Below are positions 52,557-62,369 of a stretch of 64,000 nt of DNA, in pieces. The stretch is from NCBI GenBank assembly GCA_965651905.1, contig CBFGUG010000033.1, positions 11,596-75,595 on the forward strand. Direction: 5' to 3'. The translations under genes and the position numbers were made by a program. Every line of letters begins with the position of its first letter. Positions within the stretch are counted from its first letter, which is position 1. The notes beneath the pieces were generated by a model. The model saw nothing but the letters and a program-made list of their open reading frames with translations, ran no database searches and was not told the origin of the DNA. This DNA is from SZUA-265 sp965651905 (lineage in GTDB: Bacteria; Myxococcota_A; Polyangia; Polyangiales; Polyangiaceae).

Positions 52557-53058
52557 CCCCATTGTGTGTAGCTGGCTACGGCGACTCAGTCCGTCAGCTT
52601 TACCGTCAATCGTCACAATGCGTCGGTTCCAGCGACTCTGCAGAAACACCTCGAGTGCGCGTAGCTCACTCGAATGGGTGATCATCCCGTCAGTGTTTCT
52701 CGGGAACCCGCCACCACGCGAGGCGCGACTCGGGAACTTTCTCCAACGTTCTTGGGCACGAATCGCCCTCGTGAGGGCCTCGCCACGCCACATGAACGCA
52801 CTCGAATCAGTGAACAAAGGTGCAAGCGTCTGAGCATCAAACGCTCGATCTAATCGGCGTCACAGCAAGCCCCGGGCCGAACACGTCACTGAGCGGGCCG
52901 TCGGCCTCGACCCACGAACGCTGGGTCGCCAAGGAACACCCGCCGCGGCGGCGCGCCCCTGGAAGCCTGATCCCCTGAGGTCCTACCCGTCCTCGCACAG
53001 CCTCGTTCAGCGTTCAGGGCTCCGTGCACTTCCCCATACAGGATGCGTTGCCAATGCG
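52557..53058. other. Noncoding stretch between efflux operon and attenuator
   Basis: This 500-base gap has no convincing gene on either strand. A 100-residue leftward frame (52515-52817) ends inside the terminator hairpin and shows no family features. CCGCCGCGGCGG near 52940 is a GC palindrome. A leader or small RNA ending at the terminator at 52491 would have to start here. Confidence 0.5.
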
Positions 53059-56000
53059 TCACTCGGCGGCAGCGTGGGCGTTTTCGGAGGACGGAGTCAC
53101 CACGAACAATCCCTTCACGTCTTCCACGATGATGTAAAGCGCGGGAACCAGCAAGAGCGCGATCGCTGTAACGAACAACGCGCCAAAGCCCAAGCTGATC
53201 GCCATCGGGATCAAGAAGCGAGCCTGCCGCGAGGTCTCGAAGATCATCGGCAATAGCCCGAAGAACGTCGTGAGCGACGTGAGCAAGATGGGACGAAAAC
53301 GCCTCGCGCCTGCATCGATCACGGCGTCCCACGCCGAAGCGCCTTGCTTGCGGTACTGGTTGACTGCATCCACCAAGACGAGTGAGTCATTTACCACCAC
53401 ACCAGACAGCGCGATGATCCCGAGCACGCTGATGAAGCTCAGCTCGTAACCCATCAGCATGTGCCCCATCACAGCCCCAAAAACACCGAAGGGGATCGCC
53501 GCCATCACGATCACGGGTTGAATGTAGCTCTTGAACGGCACGGCCAGCAGCGCGAAAATCACGAACAGAGCGAACAGGAAGTTGGGACCGAGCGAGCTGA
53601 AACTGTCAGCACGCTCACGCTGCTGACCTACGAGCGTCATGTTGATTCCCGGGTACTGTGCTCGCAGCTCAGGGAATACGTCGCGTTCCAGAGACTCCAA
53701 GACGGGGCGCGACGAAGCCACGCCCGACATGAGTTCAGCCGAGACGTTGACGTTTCGACTACCATCTTCGCGAGTGATCGCTGTCGGCGCCTGACCTCGC
53801 GTGAAGTCGGCAGCATATGTGAGCGGCACGAAGTTACCACTGGGCGTCGCGACCGTCAGTTGCTCGAGATCGTACTCGGAGCTGCGCTGCTCTTCGGGGA
53901 GACGCACCCGCACCTTCACTTCGTTGCGACCGCGTTGTTCGCGCAGCGCCTCAGCGCCGAAGAACGCAGAGCGCAGAGCTCGCGCGATGTCGCTGCTGGT
54001 GAGTCCGAGTCCCAGTGCCTCACGCCGCAACGAAAAGTCGAGCTGCGGTTTGCCCGCCGCGTAGGTGTTGTCGATGTTGGTCAGCGATGGATATTCACGC
54101 AGGCGCTCCGTGAGTTGCTCGGACGCCTCAGCCAACACCCGCGTGTCACGGTGACTGAGTTGCACGTCAACCGCTTTGCCCGCGCCAGGTCCCGAGGCCG
54201 CGCTGATGGTCAAGGCCTCCACACCAGGAATCGGCGGCAACTTCGCGCGCCAAGCATCCGCGAACGCTTGACTGGAGAAGTCTCGCTTTTCGGATCCGAC
54301 TAAGCCCACTTCGATCGTCGCTAGATGGCTACCCGCTGCCGCAGGGCTCGCGCTGGGCCCCTGTCCGCGCGCCGCTTCACCCACGAGGGTGAACGAGCCG
54401 ACCTTGATTGAGTCACCGCCAAACTCCGCCACGGTTTCTTCGCTGGCTTGCTGAAGCACACGCGCGACCTCCGACGTACGTTCGACGGGCGTGCCGTAAG
54501 GTAAGCGGACACTTGCCGTCACGATGTCTCCCTCGAGTACGGGAAAGAACGCGAACGGCACTACCCCGCTCTTGACCAGCGTGGCGCATATCATCAGACA
54601 GGCGACGCCAAACGCCGTAGCCGCGTAACGCCAGCGCAACACACTCGCGACCAGCGGCCGATACACGCCGCCGATGAACCGTTCGAGCGCGCCACTGACC
54701 ACTCTCTGCAGCGCGTCGATCGGACGAAAGACGATCGACAACACCGGTCCGAAGGTCTTGCTCCAAAAACCGTCAGCTTGTTCTTCGTGCGCCAGGTGTG
54801 CAGGCAAGATGAAGAACGACTCGACCAATGAGACGAACAGCACCGCCATCACCACCACGGGGATCAGGCTCATGATTTTTCCCATCACCCCAGGGATGAA
54901 CAGCAGCGGCGCGAATGCAGCGCAAGTCGTGAGGATCGAGAAGGTGACGGGCACCGCCATCTCTCGCGCCCCTTCGATGGCCGCTTGCAACGGGGGCATG
55001 CCCTCGAGTCGTTTGCTGTGAATGTTCTCCGCGACGATGATCGCGTCATCGACGACCATACCCAGCGTCACGATCAAAGCGAACAACGTGACCATGTTGA
55101 TGGACGCGTTCGCCGACCCCATCAGGATGAACGCTCCCAAGAATGAAATGGGAATGCCGAGCGCAACCCAAAACGCCAGTCGTCGCCGCAGGAACAACGC
55201 CAATGTGACCAACACGAGCAACAGCCCGCTCTTGGCGTTTCTCACCAGCAAGTCGATGCGCGAACGCAGAAGTTCCGAATCGTCGTCCCACACCGCCACG
55301 GACACGGTGTCCGGCAATTCTTCGTCGAGACGCTCGGCGTACGCCTTGACCGCGTCGGCTACGGCCATCGGTGTCTCGTCACCCACGCGGTAGGCGGTCA
55401 GACGCACGGAGGTTTGCCCGTTGAAGAACGACGCTTGGTCGGTGTCTTCGTAACCGTCGACGATGGTGGCGATGTCGCTGAGGCGAATTTCTTCCGTACT
55501 CGTCGGGCTGCGCAGCATGATGTCGCCGAAGTTGCTGCCGCGCTTTCGGCGGTCCGCCACGCGCACCAAAAGCTCGCCGCCCTTGGTCTCGATACCGCCG
55601 CCAGGAAGCTCGACTGACGCCGCTCGCACCTGCTGCGCGATCTGTTCTAGCGAGAGCCCGTACGCTTCGAGCCGCTGCCTCGGTACCTCGATGCTGATCT
55701 CGAGCGGCCGGACCCCGACCAACTCGACTTGAGTGATCTCGGGCATCGACAGCAGATCGTCGCGCGCCTTCTCCGCGACGTCGTGCAACATCGCCTCTTC
55801 GATGTCGCCCGAAAAGATCATCGATATCACGGGCCGCTTGCGCGACATGAGTGACACCGTGGGCTCCTCGGCATCCAGCGGAAACGTCTGGATGCGATCG
55901 ATGGCGTTCTTGACGTCCGCGAGCACCTTGTCTGGGTTGGCGTTGAGCAGTAGCTCGATACTGATGTTGCCCGCGCCCTCAGCCGCGACTGACTTCAAGC

Positions 56001-56280
56001 GTTTGACGCCATCGAGACCGCGCACTGCTTCCTCGACAGCCAGCACGATGCCTTGTTCGATCTCGCTCGGACTGGCGCCAGGGTACGTGACCGTTACGGA
56101 AACGACATCCAGATCGAACTCGGGAAACACCTCTTGCTTGAGCGACCAAGCCGAGAGCAGACCCCCGACGATCGCCACCAGCATCAGCAAGTTGGCGGCG
56201 ACGGAGTTGCGCGTCATCCAGGCGACGGGCCCGGACGCCTGCGTCGACGACTCGGATCCGCTCGAATCGACGGACGACAT
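53059..56280 (-). CDS. RND efflux pump inner-membrane permease (AcrB/HAE1 family)
   Basis: A 1073-residue transporter. The first helix (ATG 56280) is followed by a large periplasmic loop (VTYPGASPSEIEQGIVLAVEEAVRGLDG), a helix block, a second periplasmic loop (about 570-870) and the C-terminal helix block. Proton-relay Asp pair in TLGMVVDDAIIVAENI is conserved. RND pumps export drugs or metals using the proton gradient. The start overlaps the adaptor stop by one base (TGATG). The outer-membrane factor gene is not in the window, so the trimeric pump must recruit a TolC encoded elsewhere. Confidence 0.95.
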   Translation of the reverse strand: MSSVDSSGSESSTQASGPVAWMTRNSVAANLLMLVAIVGGLLSAWSLKQEVFPEFDLDVVSVTVTYPGASPSEIEQGIVLAVEEAVRGLDGVKRLKSVAAEGAGNISIELLLNANPDKVLADVKNAIDRIQTFPLDAEEPTVSLMSRKRPVISMIFSGDIEEAMLHDVAEKARDDLLSMPEITQVELVGVRPLEISIEVPRQRLEAYGLSLEQIAQQVRAASVELPGGGIETKGGELLVRVADRRKRGSNFGDIMLRSPTSTEEIRLSDIATIVDGYEDTDQASFFNGQTSVRLTAYRVGDETPMAVADAVKAYAERLDEELPDTVSVAVWDDDSELLRSRIDLLVRNAKSGLLLVLVTLALFLRRRLAFWVALGIPISFLGAFILMGSANASINMVTLFALIVTLGMVVDDAIIVAENIHSKRLEGMPPLQAAIEGAREMAVPVTFSILTTCAAFAPLLFIPGVMGKIMSLIPVVVMAVLFVSLVESFFILPAHLAHEEQADGFWSKTFGPVLSIVFRPIDALQRVVSGALERFIGGVYRPLVASVLRWRYAATAFGVACLMICATLVKSGVVPFAFFPVLEGDIVTASVRLPYGTPVERTSEVARVLQQASEETVAEFGGDSIKVGSFTLVGEAARGQGPSASPAAAGSHLATIEVGLVGSEKRDFSSQAFADAWRAKLPPIPGVEALTISAASGPGAGKAVDVQLSHRDTRVLAEASEQLTERLREYPSLTNIDNTYAAGKPQLDFSLRREALGLGLTSSDIARALRSAFFGAEALREQRGRNEVKVRVRLPEEQRSSEYDLEQLTVATPSGNFVPLTYAADFTRGQAPTAITREDGSRNVNVSAELMSGVASSRPVLESLERDVFPELRAQYPGINMTLVGQQRERADSFSSLGPNFLFALFVIFALLAVPFKSYIQPVIVMAAIPFGVFGAVMGHMLMGYELSFISVLGIIALSGVVVNDSLVLVDAVNQYRKQGASAWDAVIDAGARRFRPILLTSLTTFFGLLPMIFETSRQARFLIPMAISLGFGALFVTAIALLLVPALYIIVEDVKGLFVVTPSSENAHAAAE

Positions 56281-57620
56281 CAGTTCGCCTTGGTTCCTTC
56301 GCTGACTGCCGCTTTGGACCCCGCGGCGATCTTGGGCTTCGCAGGCTGCTGTGGTTCAGCCGCGGCGTTCGATTCAGGCTCCGCCTTACCCGACTGTGCT
56401 GACGGCGCTGCCGCTTCAGCATCTTCCGCGGAGGCAACTTGTTCTTCGACGGGACTGGGCTTCGAGGCAGCGACAGCAGCGGTCTTGGTGACTTCCATTC
56501 CCGTGATCGGTGCCGAGAGCCGCGTGGTGACGAGTTCTTCGCCGTCCTCGAGACCTTCGGTGACGTAGAGGTGGTCGGCGTCTCCCCACGCGGAGCTCAA
56601 CTTTCGCGGGGCGATGGTCGAGTCCGCCTGGGCGATCCACACGGTGTTCCCCTCGTACACGGCAGAGCGCGGAACTTGGAACACGCGCTCGAACTCCTGC
56701 CCTTCGATGGCAACCTGTACGTGCGCGCCAGCGAGCAGTGGCAACCCCAACTTCGGATCGATGGCGCCCGAAATCGACACCACGACTTGCGCTCGTCGCG
56801 TGCGCTGATCGAGCTGATCGACCAAACGTGACACCTGCCCCGTTCGCTCGATGGCTTTGCCATTCGCCAAACGTTGCGAGACCGTGGCGTTCGACCCTTG
56901 CTCGGCATTGACGCCCGGAATCTGCAACAAGGCCAACTCCTCCACGGGAACCGAAACCATCACCCACATCTCACCCGTGCCGATCAACTGCGCCAACTGC
57001 GATTGGGGCCCCACGACCTGCCCGATGTCGACGCTTTCGGAGACCACCGTGGCGTCGAACGGCGCATGCAGACTGGTGCGTGAAAGGCTGAGCTTGGCGC
57101 GATCGAGCGTGCTTCTTCCAGCCTCTAGATTCGCCTCGGCTGCAGCCGCTTGGCTGTCGCGAGAGAACAGTGGTGAAGGCGCGCCTTCTTCGCCCAACAC
57201 CTGCCACTCGTGGCGTGCGAGCTCGGCCTGCGCCTGCTCGAGCTCGACCTGCAACGCTGCCGAGCGCAAGTTGCCCTGCTGTTGTTCGACCGCCAGCTTG
57301 TAGTCCCTGGGGTCGATGCGAACGAGCAGCTCGCCTTTCTTGACGTGCCCACCCGGCACCATCGATGGCGAAAGATAACGCACCTCGCCCGTGACCTGCG
57401 GGATCAAGACGATCTGTTGGGCTGGGGTGACCAAACCCGTGGCTTGGACGCTGGCCTGCTGGGCTTTGCCCTCGACGGTCATGACCTCGACCAGCACGGG
57501 CTGCTTGGGAGCGGCCTTACGCTCCACTTGGGGCGCCTGAGTGGCGATCCAACGAGAGATACCAAAGCCGCCACCGAGGATCAGGAGCGGCAAGAGAAAG
57601 CGCAGAATCGTGGTTTTCAT
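56280..57620 (-). CDS. RND efflux periplasmic adaptor (MFP family)
   Basis: About 446 residues from ATG 57620; a longer frame to 57725 is rejected. An N-terminal helix anchors it (ILRFLLPLLILGGGFGI). The biotinyl-lipoyl/barrel-sandwich segments are seen around VLVEVMTVEGKAQQASV, VKKGELLVRIDPRDY and LHAPFDATVVSESVDIGQVV, with the alpha-helical hairpin between. The C-terminal 70 residues are Ala/Glu-rich (EEQVASAEDAEAAAP) and low complexity, longer than usual. It links the RND permease to the outer-membrane channel. Confidence 0.94.
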   Translation of the reverse strand: MKTTILRFLLPLLILGGGFGISRWIATQAPQVERKAAPKQPVLVEVMTVEGKAQQASVQATGLVTPAQQIVLIPQVTGEVRYLSPSMVPGGHVKKGELLVRIDPRDYKLAVEQQQGNLRSAALQVELEQAQAELARHEWQVLGEEGAPSPLFSRDSQAAAAEANLEAGRSTLDRAKLSLSRTSLHAPFDATVVSESVDIGQVVGPQSQLAQLIGTGEMWVMVSVPVEELALLQIPGVNAEQGSNATVSQRLANGKAIERTGQVSRLVDQLDQRTRRAQVVVSISGAIDPKLGLPLLAGAHVQVAIEGQEFERVFQVPRSAVYEGNTVWIAQADSTIAPRKLSSAWGDADHLYVTEGLEDGEELVTTRLSAPITGMEVTKTAAVAASKPSPVEEQVASAEDAEAAAPSAQSGKAEPESNAAAEPQQPAKPKIAAGSKAAVSEGTKAN

Positions 57621-57807
57621 CGAGTCTCGGGCTCCAGTGCCATGAAGCGGCCGGGCCACGCCACGGCTTTGTGCCCCCACCAAGGCAACGCAAGTGCGCG
57701 GCGCTGATTCCGTCCTCCACGACACACTTCGATACGGTGCGACGCGGCAGGACTCCGCCTAGTCCGCCCCCGCACGGCACCTCACCAGAGCTCATAAGAC
57801 ACTGAAA

Positions 57808-59943
57808 TCACAATCGTAACCCGTTGAACCCTAGGGTCAGCATCCAACTTCGCGGGGCGCCGATGGTGACATGACGCTCGGGTAACGCGGACGGCGTGGC
57901 CTCGGCGAAATTGGATGCGTACACGAACTCACCGTCCGTCCAAGCCGCGTCGAACAAGTTCTCCGCGTCGAGACGGAGTTCGAACGCGGACCAGCGCAGC
58001 CATAGCGAGAGATCAGTGAGAGAAAACCCAGGGTTTACCTCCGCGTACGGCAGCGGCCGCTGCCAAACGAGCTGCTGCCCCCATCCGTAACCGCCGACGA
58101 GCGTGTGGCCCGACCACTGGGTGAGGGCGTGCGCTCGTTCGAGATCGCAACGCGCCACCAGCCGCGGCACGTAGGGAATCGACTGACCCGCGCTGAATCG
58201 TTGGTCGGAAGCAGTGAACACCGACTCGGTGAAGGTGCCGCCACAACTCGACGCGAGTTGTCGGGTGATTGTCGTAAACTCCACGGCAATGCCGCTGCGG
58301 CGACTGCTCGGCGCGCGCTCGTTGCGTGACGTGGTCTCATCGAACACCAGGTCGTCTTCGAGCCAACTCGAAAAGGCACTGAGTGACGCACTGAACCTGC
58401 GGCCCGACGAGTAACGCGTACCAACTTCAGCAGCAGTGACGCGAGTGAACGGCGTTGCCTCACCGTCTCCCAGGCTACGCGCTTGGGGAGAACGAAACCC
58501 GCGTGCACCAGCTACCTGCAAGCGCCAACCGGGTGCCAAAGCTACGTCCGCGCCCAGCTTCGGCCCGACGTGCACGCCGTGCGACTCGCGCGTGACGTCG
58601 GCGAGCGCGTCGGCGGTCTCGAACCACAGCGCGTCAGCTCGCAAGCCTGCGTGAACCACCGTGCGCGGCACGCCGTGGAGCGAAAGCCCCGTCCACAGCG
58701 CCGCACGCGTCGCAGCAACGTCGGCGTCGACGACGCGCGTGGGCAAGCTGCCCACGACCTGTGATTGGTCGATCGAATCGTGTTGTGCCGAAACGCCCAC
58801 GCGCCATTTGTCTTGGTCGGTGAAGAGCGGCACTCGACGTTGGTGCTCACTCGACAACCCGAACGTCGTGGCGCGATTGGACTGAGTCGTCAAATCCGTC
58901 GTCGGGTTGAACAACGCGCCCGTGTAGTTGTAGCTCATGCCGAGCTGGCGCCGCACGACGTAGGGGGTCAGGCGCGTCTCGCCGTCGGCGTGCACCCAGG
59001 TCATCTCGCCGACGAGCTGGGCGCGCATCGAATGACCACCCTGGTTGGGATCGTAGCTCGCACCGCGCCCGATCAGTCCTCGGCGCAAGTCGTCCAAGCG
59101 CAACACGCCTGGCGACTCGAACTCACCTGCGTAATAGCCGCCCATCACGCGCCACGCCGTGCGTGAGCTCAACTCACCCGTCGCTTGAGTGAGCAAGCTG
59201 ACGCGCCGCGAGGCACGGCGAACGCCGAACCCATCGCTGTCGTAGAGTTCGACGGCGGTAAAGTCGCTCTCGGGACGCGCCTCTGGGCGAAACGCGAGCA
59301 AAGCTCGCCGCTGCCCGAAACTCCCCAGCCCCGCTTTCGTCGAGATGCCGGGCGTAGGATAACCCAGCCGATAGCGTGCACTGCCCGCCACCGCAAAGTC
59401 TCCCTGCTCGGGGTCGAACGGCCCAGCGAGCAGTTCCAGCTCTTGTACGGTCTCGGGGATCACGAAGTGCAGGTCGGCGTAACCTTGTCCGTGAACGTTA
59501 CTGACCTCGTTGACGGGCACGCCTGCGACCGTGACCTCGAGATCCTGACCGTGAACGGCGTCGAACCCGCGAAAGAAGAGCTGATGCGCTTTACCCTCGC
59601 CGCTGTGTTGCGTGAGGAACATGCCCGGCAACGTACGAAGCAAATCGCTGCCCGTGCCGTGAGGTGCGGCAGACAGTAGCCGTCGATCGCGCGTCAGGCG
59701 CCCTGCAGTGGCAGGCCGCGGCCGCCCGCGCACCACAACCTCCACCCGAGTGTCGTCCTCGACTTCTGCCGCTGCGTTTTCGGGTGACGTCGCGGTGGCC
59801 GCACGGTCACCCGACGCGGTGACTTCTTCAGCGTTCGTCGCGTCGTTTTCCGAAGACGACGCGGGCGCGGCGTCTGCCGCGCGCCCCTGCGCGGCAATTC
59901 CGATCGTCGCGACGACGACCAACGCGCCCGCCGCGCGCGTCAA
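57808..59943 (-). CDS. TonB-dependent outer-membrane receptor
   Basis: A 711-residue receptor from a TTG at 59943 that overlaps the previous stop (TTGA); this start gives signal peptide TRAAGALVVVATIGIAAQGRA. An acidic spacer is followed by a plug domain (TGSDLLRTLPGMFLTQHSGEG, FFRGFDAVHGQDLEVTVAGVPV, QELELLAGPFDPEQGDFAVAGSARYRLG) and a 22-strand-type barrel ending in WMLTLGFNGLRL. The receptor imports a siderophore-, cobalamin- or metal-type ligand with TonB energy. It is third in the operon after two lipoproteins. Confidence 0.93.
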   Translation of the reverse strand: MTRAAGALVVVATIGIAAQGRAADAAPASSSENDATNAEEVTASGDRAATATSPENAAAEVEDDTRVEVVVRGRPRPATAGRLTRDRRLLSAAPHGTGSDLLRTLPGMFLTQHSGEGKAHQLFFRGFDAVHGQDLEVTVAGVPVNEVSNVHGQGYADLHFVIPETVQELELLAGPFDPEQGDFAVAGSARYRLGYPTPGISTKAGLGSFGQRRALLAFRPEARPESDFTAVELYDSDGFGVRRASRRVSLLTQATGELSSRTAWRVMGGYYAGEFESPGVLRLDDLRRGLIGRGASYDPNQGGHSMRAQLVGEMTWVHADGETRLTPYVVRRQLGMSYNYTGALFNPTTDLTTQSNRATTFGLSSEHQRRVPLFTDQDKWRVGVSAQHDSIDQSQVVGSLPTRVVDADVAATRAALWTGLSLHGVPRTVVHAGLRADALWFETADALADVTRESHGVHVGPKLGADVALAPGWRLQVAGARGFRSPQARSLGDGEATPFTRVTAAEVGTRYSSGRRFSASLSAFSSWLEDDLVFDETTSRNERAPSSRRSGIAVEFTTITRQLASSCGGTFTESVFTASDQRFSAGQSIPYVPRLVARCDLERAHALTQWSGHTLVGGYGWGQQLVWQRPLPYAEVNPGFSLTDLSLWLRWSAFELRLDAENLFDAAWTDGEFVYASNFAEATPSALPERHVTIGAPRSWMLTLGFNGLRL

Positions 59944-60809
59944 CGTAGCTTGGCCGAACAGTGTCCTTCACCGTCGAAATGACCGAGGCTAGTCGTCGAG
60001 GCTCGGACGAAGTCACCCAAGGTATCGACGTCGAACGCTCCGACGCCGTACGAACCCAGATCGCTGGACAGTTCACTCAGCAACACGTCATCCAACTCGG
60101 CCAAAGTAACATCGCCATCGCCGTCCGTGTCCGCCTGAGCCAGCGCTTCGAAACGAAGTACGGCGTCTTCTGCCGCCAGGTCGTCGTAAAAAAGGTGATC
60201 GCCGTGGACCGTCAGCTGATGCGTGTCGCTGCCGCCGTCACTGATGACGATGCCGCGCGTCTGTTGTCCGTCGCGTACGTCCACGCAGTCTTCGTAACGC
60301 GTCTCGCCGTCGAAACCCCACGAAAATGTGAACTCGCGATCGCCGTTCGTGACCGTCCCGGACGCGAAGACGGAATAGGAGTTGTCTTGCATCATCTCCA
60401 GATCGTCTGCGCTGGCGCTGCCATGGCGCTTGGTGTCGTCGTCCGCCTGGGGAATTTCGTACCCGACGTTCTTCCACTGCCCCGCCTCGAGTCCGTCGAG
60501 CCGTCCCACGTCGTGGGGTCCCGAGCTAGTCAAGTCGTACAGCCGCGTCTCGCTGAGCTCGCCGCCGACGTCACTTCCGTCCGCGACCACGACGTTGCCG
60601 ATCACGACCAGGAACTGATCGTACTTCGCGCTCCAACCATCTTCGAACTCATCTTCCGGGATCTCGTCTTCGATGTATTCCTCACCCCACACTTCGAACT
60701 GCACGTCGCCCTGCTCGGCGGCGCACGCGGGCAGCCCCAAGAGCAAGAGCGACCCCAAAGAAAATGCCAAACCAAGCTCGCGGGTCGTAGTCTGTCGTTG
60801 TTTGCTCAT
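59940..60809 (-). CDS. Acidic lipoprotein with EF-hand-like motif, receptor operon
   Basis: A 289-residue protein from ATG 60809, overlapping the preceding stop (ATGA). The signal peptide ends in lipobox GLPAC. Next is a run rich in Glu and Asp (EEYIEDEIPEDEFED). Near the C-terminus DTDGDGDVTLAEL is a canonical EF-hand loop. VLRFEALAQAD matches a segment of the next-upstream protein, VIRFEAMAALD, so the two are probably distantly related. Function unknown; a Ca2+- or metal-binding partner of the TonB receptor is plausible. Confidence 0.75.
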   Translation of the reverse strand: MSKQRQTTTRELGLAFSLGSLLLLGLPACAAEQGDVQFEVWGEEYIEDEIPEDEFEDGWSAKYDQFLVVIGNVVVADGSDVGGELSETRLYDLTSSGPHDVGRLDGLEAGQWKNVGYEIPQADDDTKRHGSASADDLEMMQDNSYSVFASGTVTNGDREFTFSWGFDGETRYEDCVDVRDGQQTRGIVISDGGSDTHQLTVHGDHLFYDDLAAEDAVLRFEALAQADTDGDGDVTLAELDDVLLSELSSDLGSYGVGAFDVDTLGDFVRASTTSLGHFDGEGHCSAKLR

Positions 60810-61654
60810 GTCAGTTCGTCGTAAGTCACGTGGTACGCAACGGCTTTGAGAACGCCGCGCACGAAAGCGTTTTGGGGTTGGGTGTCCGCTTCGAAATGCA
60901 GCGGCTCATCGTCATCGTCGGTAGGCGTCAGCTGCGAAAAGTCGACTTGGTCGAGCCACACACTGGGCGACGCGGAAAACGTCATGCGACCATCACTGTC
61001 GATGAACCCGTCGTCGAGCGGGACGCCGGGCACCTCGGGCAGGTCGCTGGCGCTGTTGAGCAGTTCGTCGAGCGCTGCCATCGCCTCGAAACGAATCACT
61101 TGGTCATCCTTCGCGGCTCGTCCCGAGACATACACCGCCGCGTCGTGGGCATCCAACTGTCCGAAGCGCAACACACACGAGTGCGCGTCACCCGTGACCC
61201 CTGGCCTTCGGGTCAGCCTGCGTGACTCGCCGAGCAGGTCGAGGCTCTTGGGCTCGTCCATCTCTCCCAGCGTGTCCCCCGCCGCGTAGTGCCCCGGGTG
61301 AGCATGCGCGACCGACACCCACGAAAGGCGCGACACGCTACCGCCAACGGGATCGCCCGTGACGAAGTAAAGATGGTCGATCCCGAGCTCGACCGCATCC
61401 AAAGTGATTTCGTAACCCTGGGCGCTCTCGAACGGGGTCAGCGTCTCGGTCCCCAACCAAGTTTCGATGGTCACGCGACGTTGCTCCCCAGGGTTACTAG
61501 CGCAGGAACTCAGCCCCGCAGAAACTGCAGTAGCGGTAACTCGAGCGCCAAACGCACCACCGCACAGCAACAACCGCCTGCGAGAAAGCACCGCCACGTG
61601 TGGTGGAAGTCGACGTGGCGGCGACAAATCAGAGAACGTCCAGCGGCGGCCCAT
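60806..61654 (-). CDS. Tat-type lipoprotein of the TonB receptor operon
   Basis: About 282 residues from ATG 61654; the upstream start at 61747 and an internal GTG are alternatives. LSRRRLLLCGGAFGA resembles a twin-arginine signal, ending in LSSC. The body has beta-rich segments (GYEITLDAVELGIDHLYFVTGD) and a His-rich loop AHAHPGHYAAGDTLGEM that may bind metal. The C-terminal half has a VIRFEAMAALD segment shared with the neighbouring lipoprotein. It heads the receptor operon. Confidence 0.72.
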   Translation of the reverse strand: MGRRWTFSDLSPPRRLPPHVAVLSRRRLLLCGGAFGARVTATAVSAGLSSCASNPGEQRRVTIETWLGTETLTPFESAQGYEITLDAVELGIDHLYFVTGDPVGGSVSRLSWVSVAHAHPGHYAAGDTLGEMDEPKSLDLLGESRRLTRRPGVTGDAHSCVLRFGQLDAHDAAVYVSGRAAKDDQVIRFEAMAALDELLNSASDLPEVPGVPLDDGFIDSDGRMTFSASPSVWLDQVDFSQLTPTDDDDEPLHFEADTQPQNAFVRGVLKAVAYHVTYDELT

Positions 61655-61798
61655 GGGGGCGCGCACGCTGCCGAAAGCCGCAGCGTACGTCCAATCGACG
61701 CGACATTGTGCCGCGTTTGGTCTGGCCTTCGGACCCGTACGTCGCAAAGGCAGCCGGGCAGAAGTCTCGGCCGCGCGAAACCTCAGCCGCGTAAGGCG

Positions 61799-62335
61799 TC
61801 AGCCGCGGCCGCGACTGAGCTTGCGCTGGAGCGATCGTCGATGCAGCCCAAGCCGTTCAGCCGCATGCGTGATGTTGCCCGCGCAGTCTGCGAGGACGCG
61901 CTGAATGTGCTCCCACTCCGCGTCCGCCAGGGTGGGGCTGCGCGTGCTGTCGTCCGCCTTGGGCTCGAACAGGTCGCTGCCGTGGCGGAACGCCGCGAGC
62001 AGATCGTCGGCGTTGGCGGGCTTGCTCAGGTAATCTTTCGCACCTAGCCGTACGGCTTTCACGGCGGTGGCGATGCTGCCGTAACCCGTGAGCATCACGA
62101 CCTGCGCGTCGGGCGCGGCACGCAATACGTCGCGCAACAAGCTGAGCCCGTCATCCGCCCCCAACATCAAGTCGATCACCGCGTATTCGGGAGCTCGATC
62201 GGCCACCAGCTGCATCGCGCTTTCATGGTCGCTCGCCCCGACCGCCGAAAAGCCGCGGTCGGCAAACGCGCGGACCAGGTACTTGGTGAACGTGGCGTCG
62301 TCATCGACGACCAAGATGTGAGCGCTGGGTTTCAT
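61799..62335 (-). CDS. RegA/ActR-type response regulator
   Basis: A 178-residue regulator from ATG 62335. Residues 1-120 are the receiver: VVDDDATF, phosphoacceptor in YAVIDLMLGADDG, conserved LTGYGS and LSKPAN. The C-terminus (EWEHIQRVLADCAGNITHAAERLGLHRRSLQRKL) is the Fis-type HTH of the RegA/PrrA/ActR redox regulators. It follows the kinase gene by 34 bases. Confidence 0.93.
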   Translation of the reverse strand: MKPSAHILVVDDDATFTKYLVRAFADRGFSAVGASDHESAMQLVADRAPEYAVIDLMLGADDGLSLLRDVLRAAPDAQVVMLTGYGSIATAVKAVRLGAKDYLSKPANADDLLAAFRHGSDLFEPKADDSTRSPTLADAEWEHIQRVLADCAGNITHAAERLGLHRRSLQRKLSRGRG

Positions 62336-62369
62336 CGATCGTGAGCGGGCGCGAGCTAACGCTGCGCCA

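Noticed and set aside
52515..52817. 100-residue leftward frame
   Set aside because: It ends within the terminator hairpin and shows no conserved-looking sequence.
53461..54303. 280-residue rightward frame
   Set aside because: His/Arg-rich antisense frame inside the RND permease gene.
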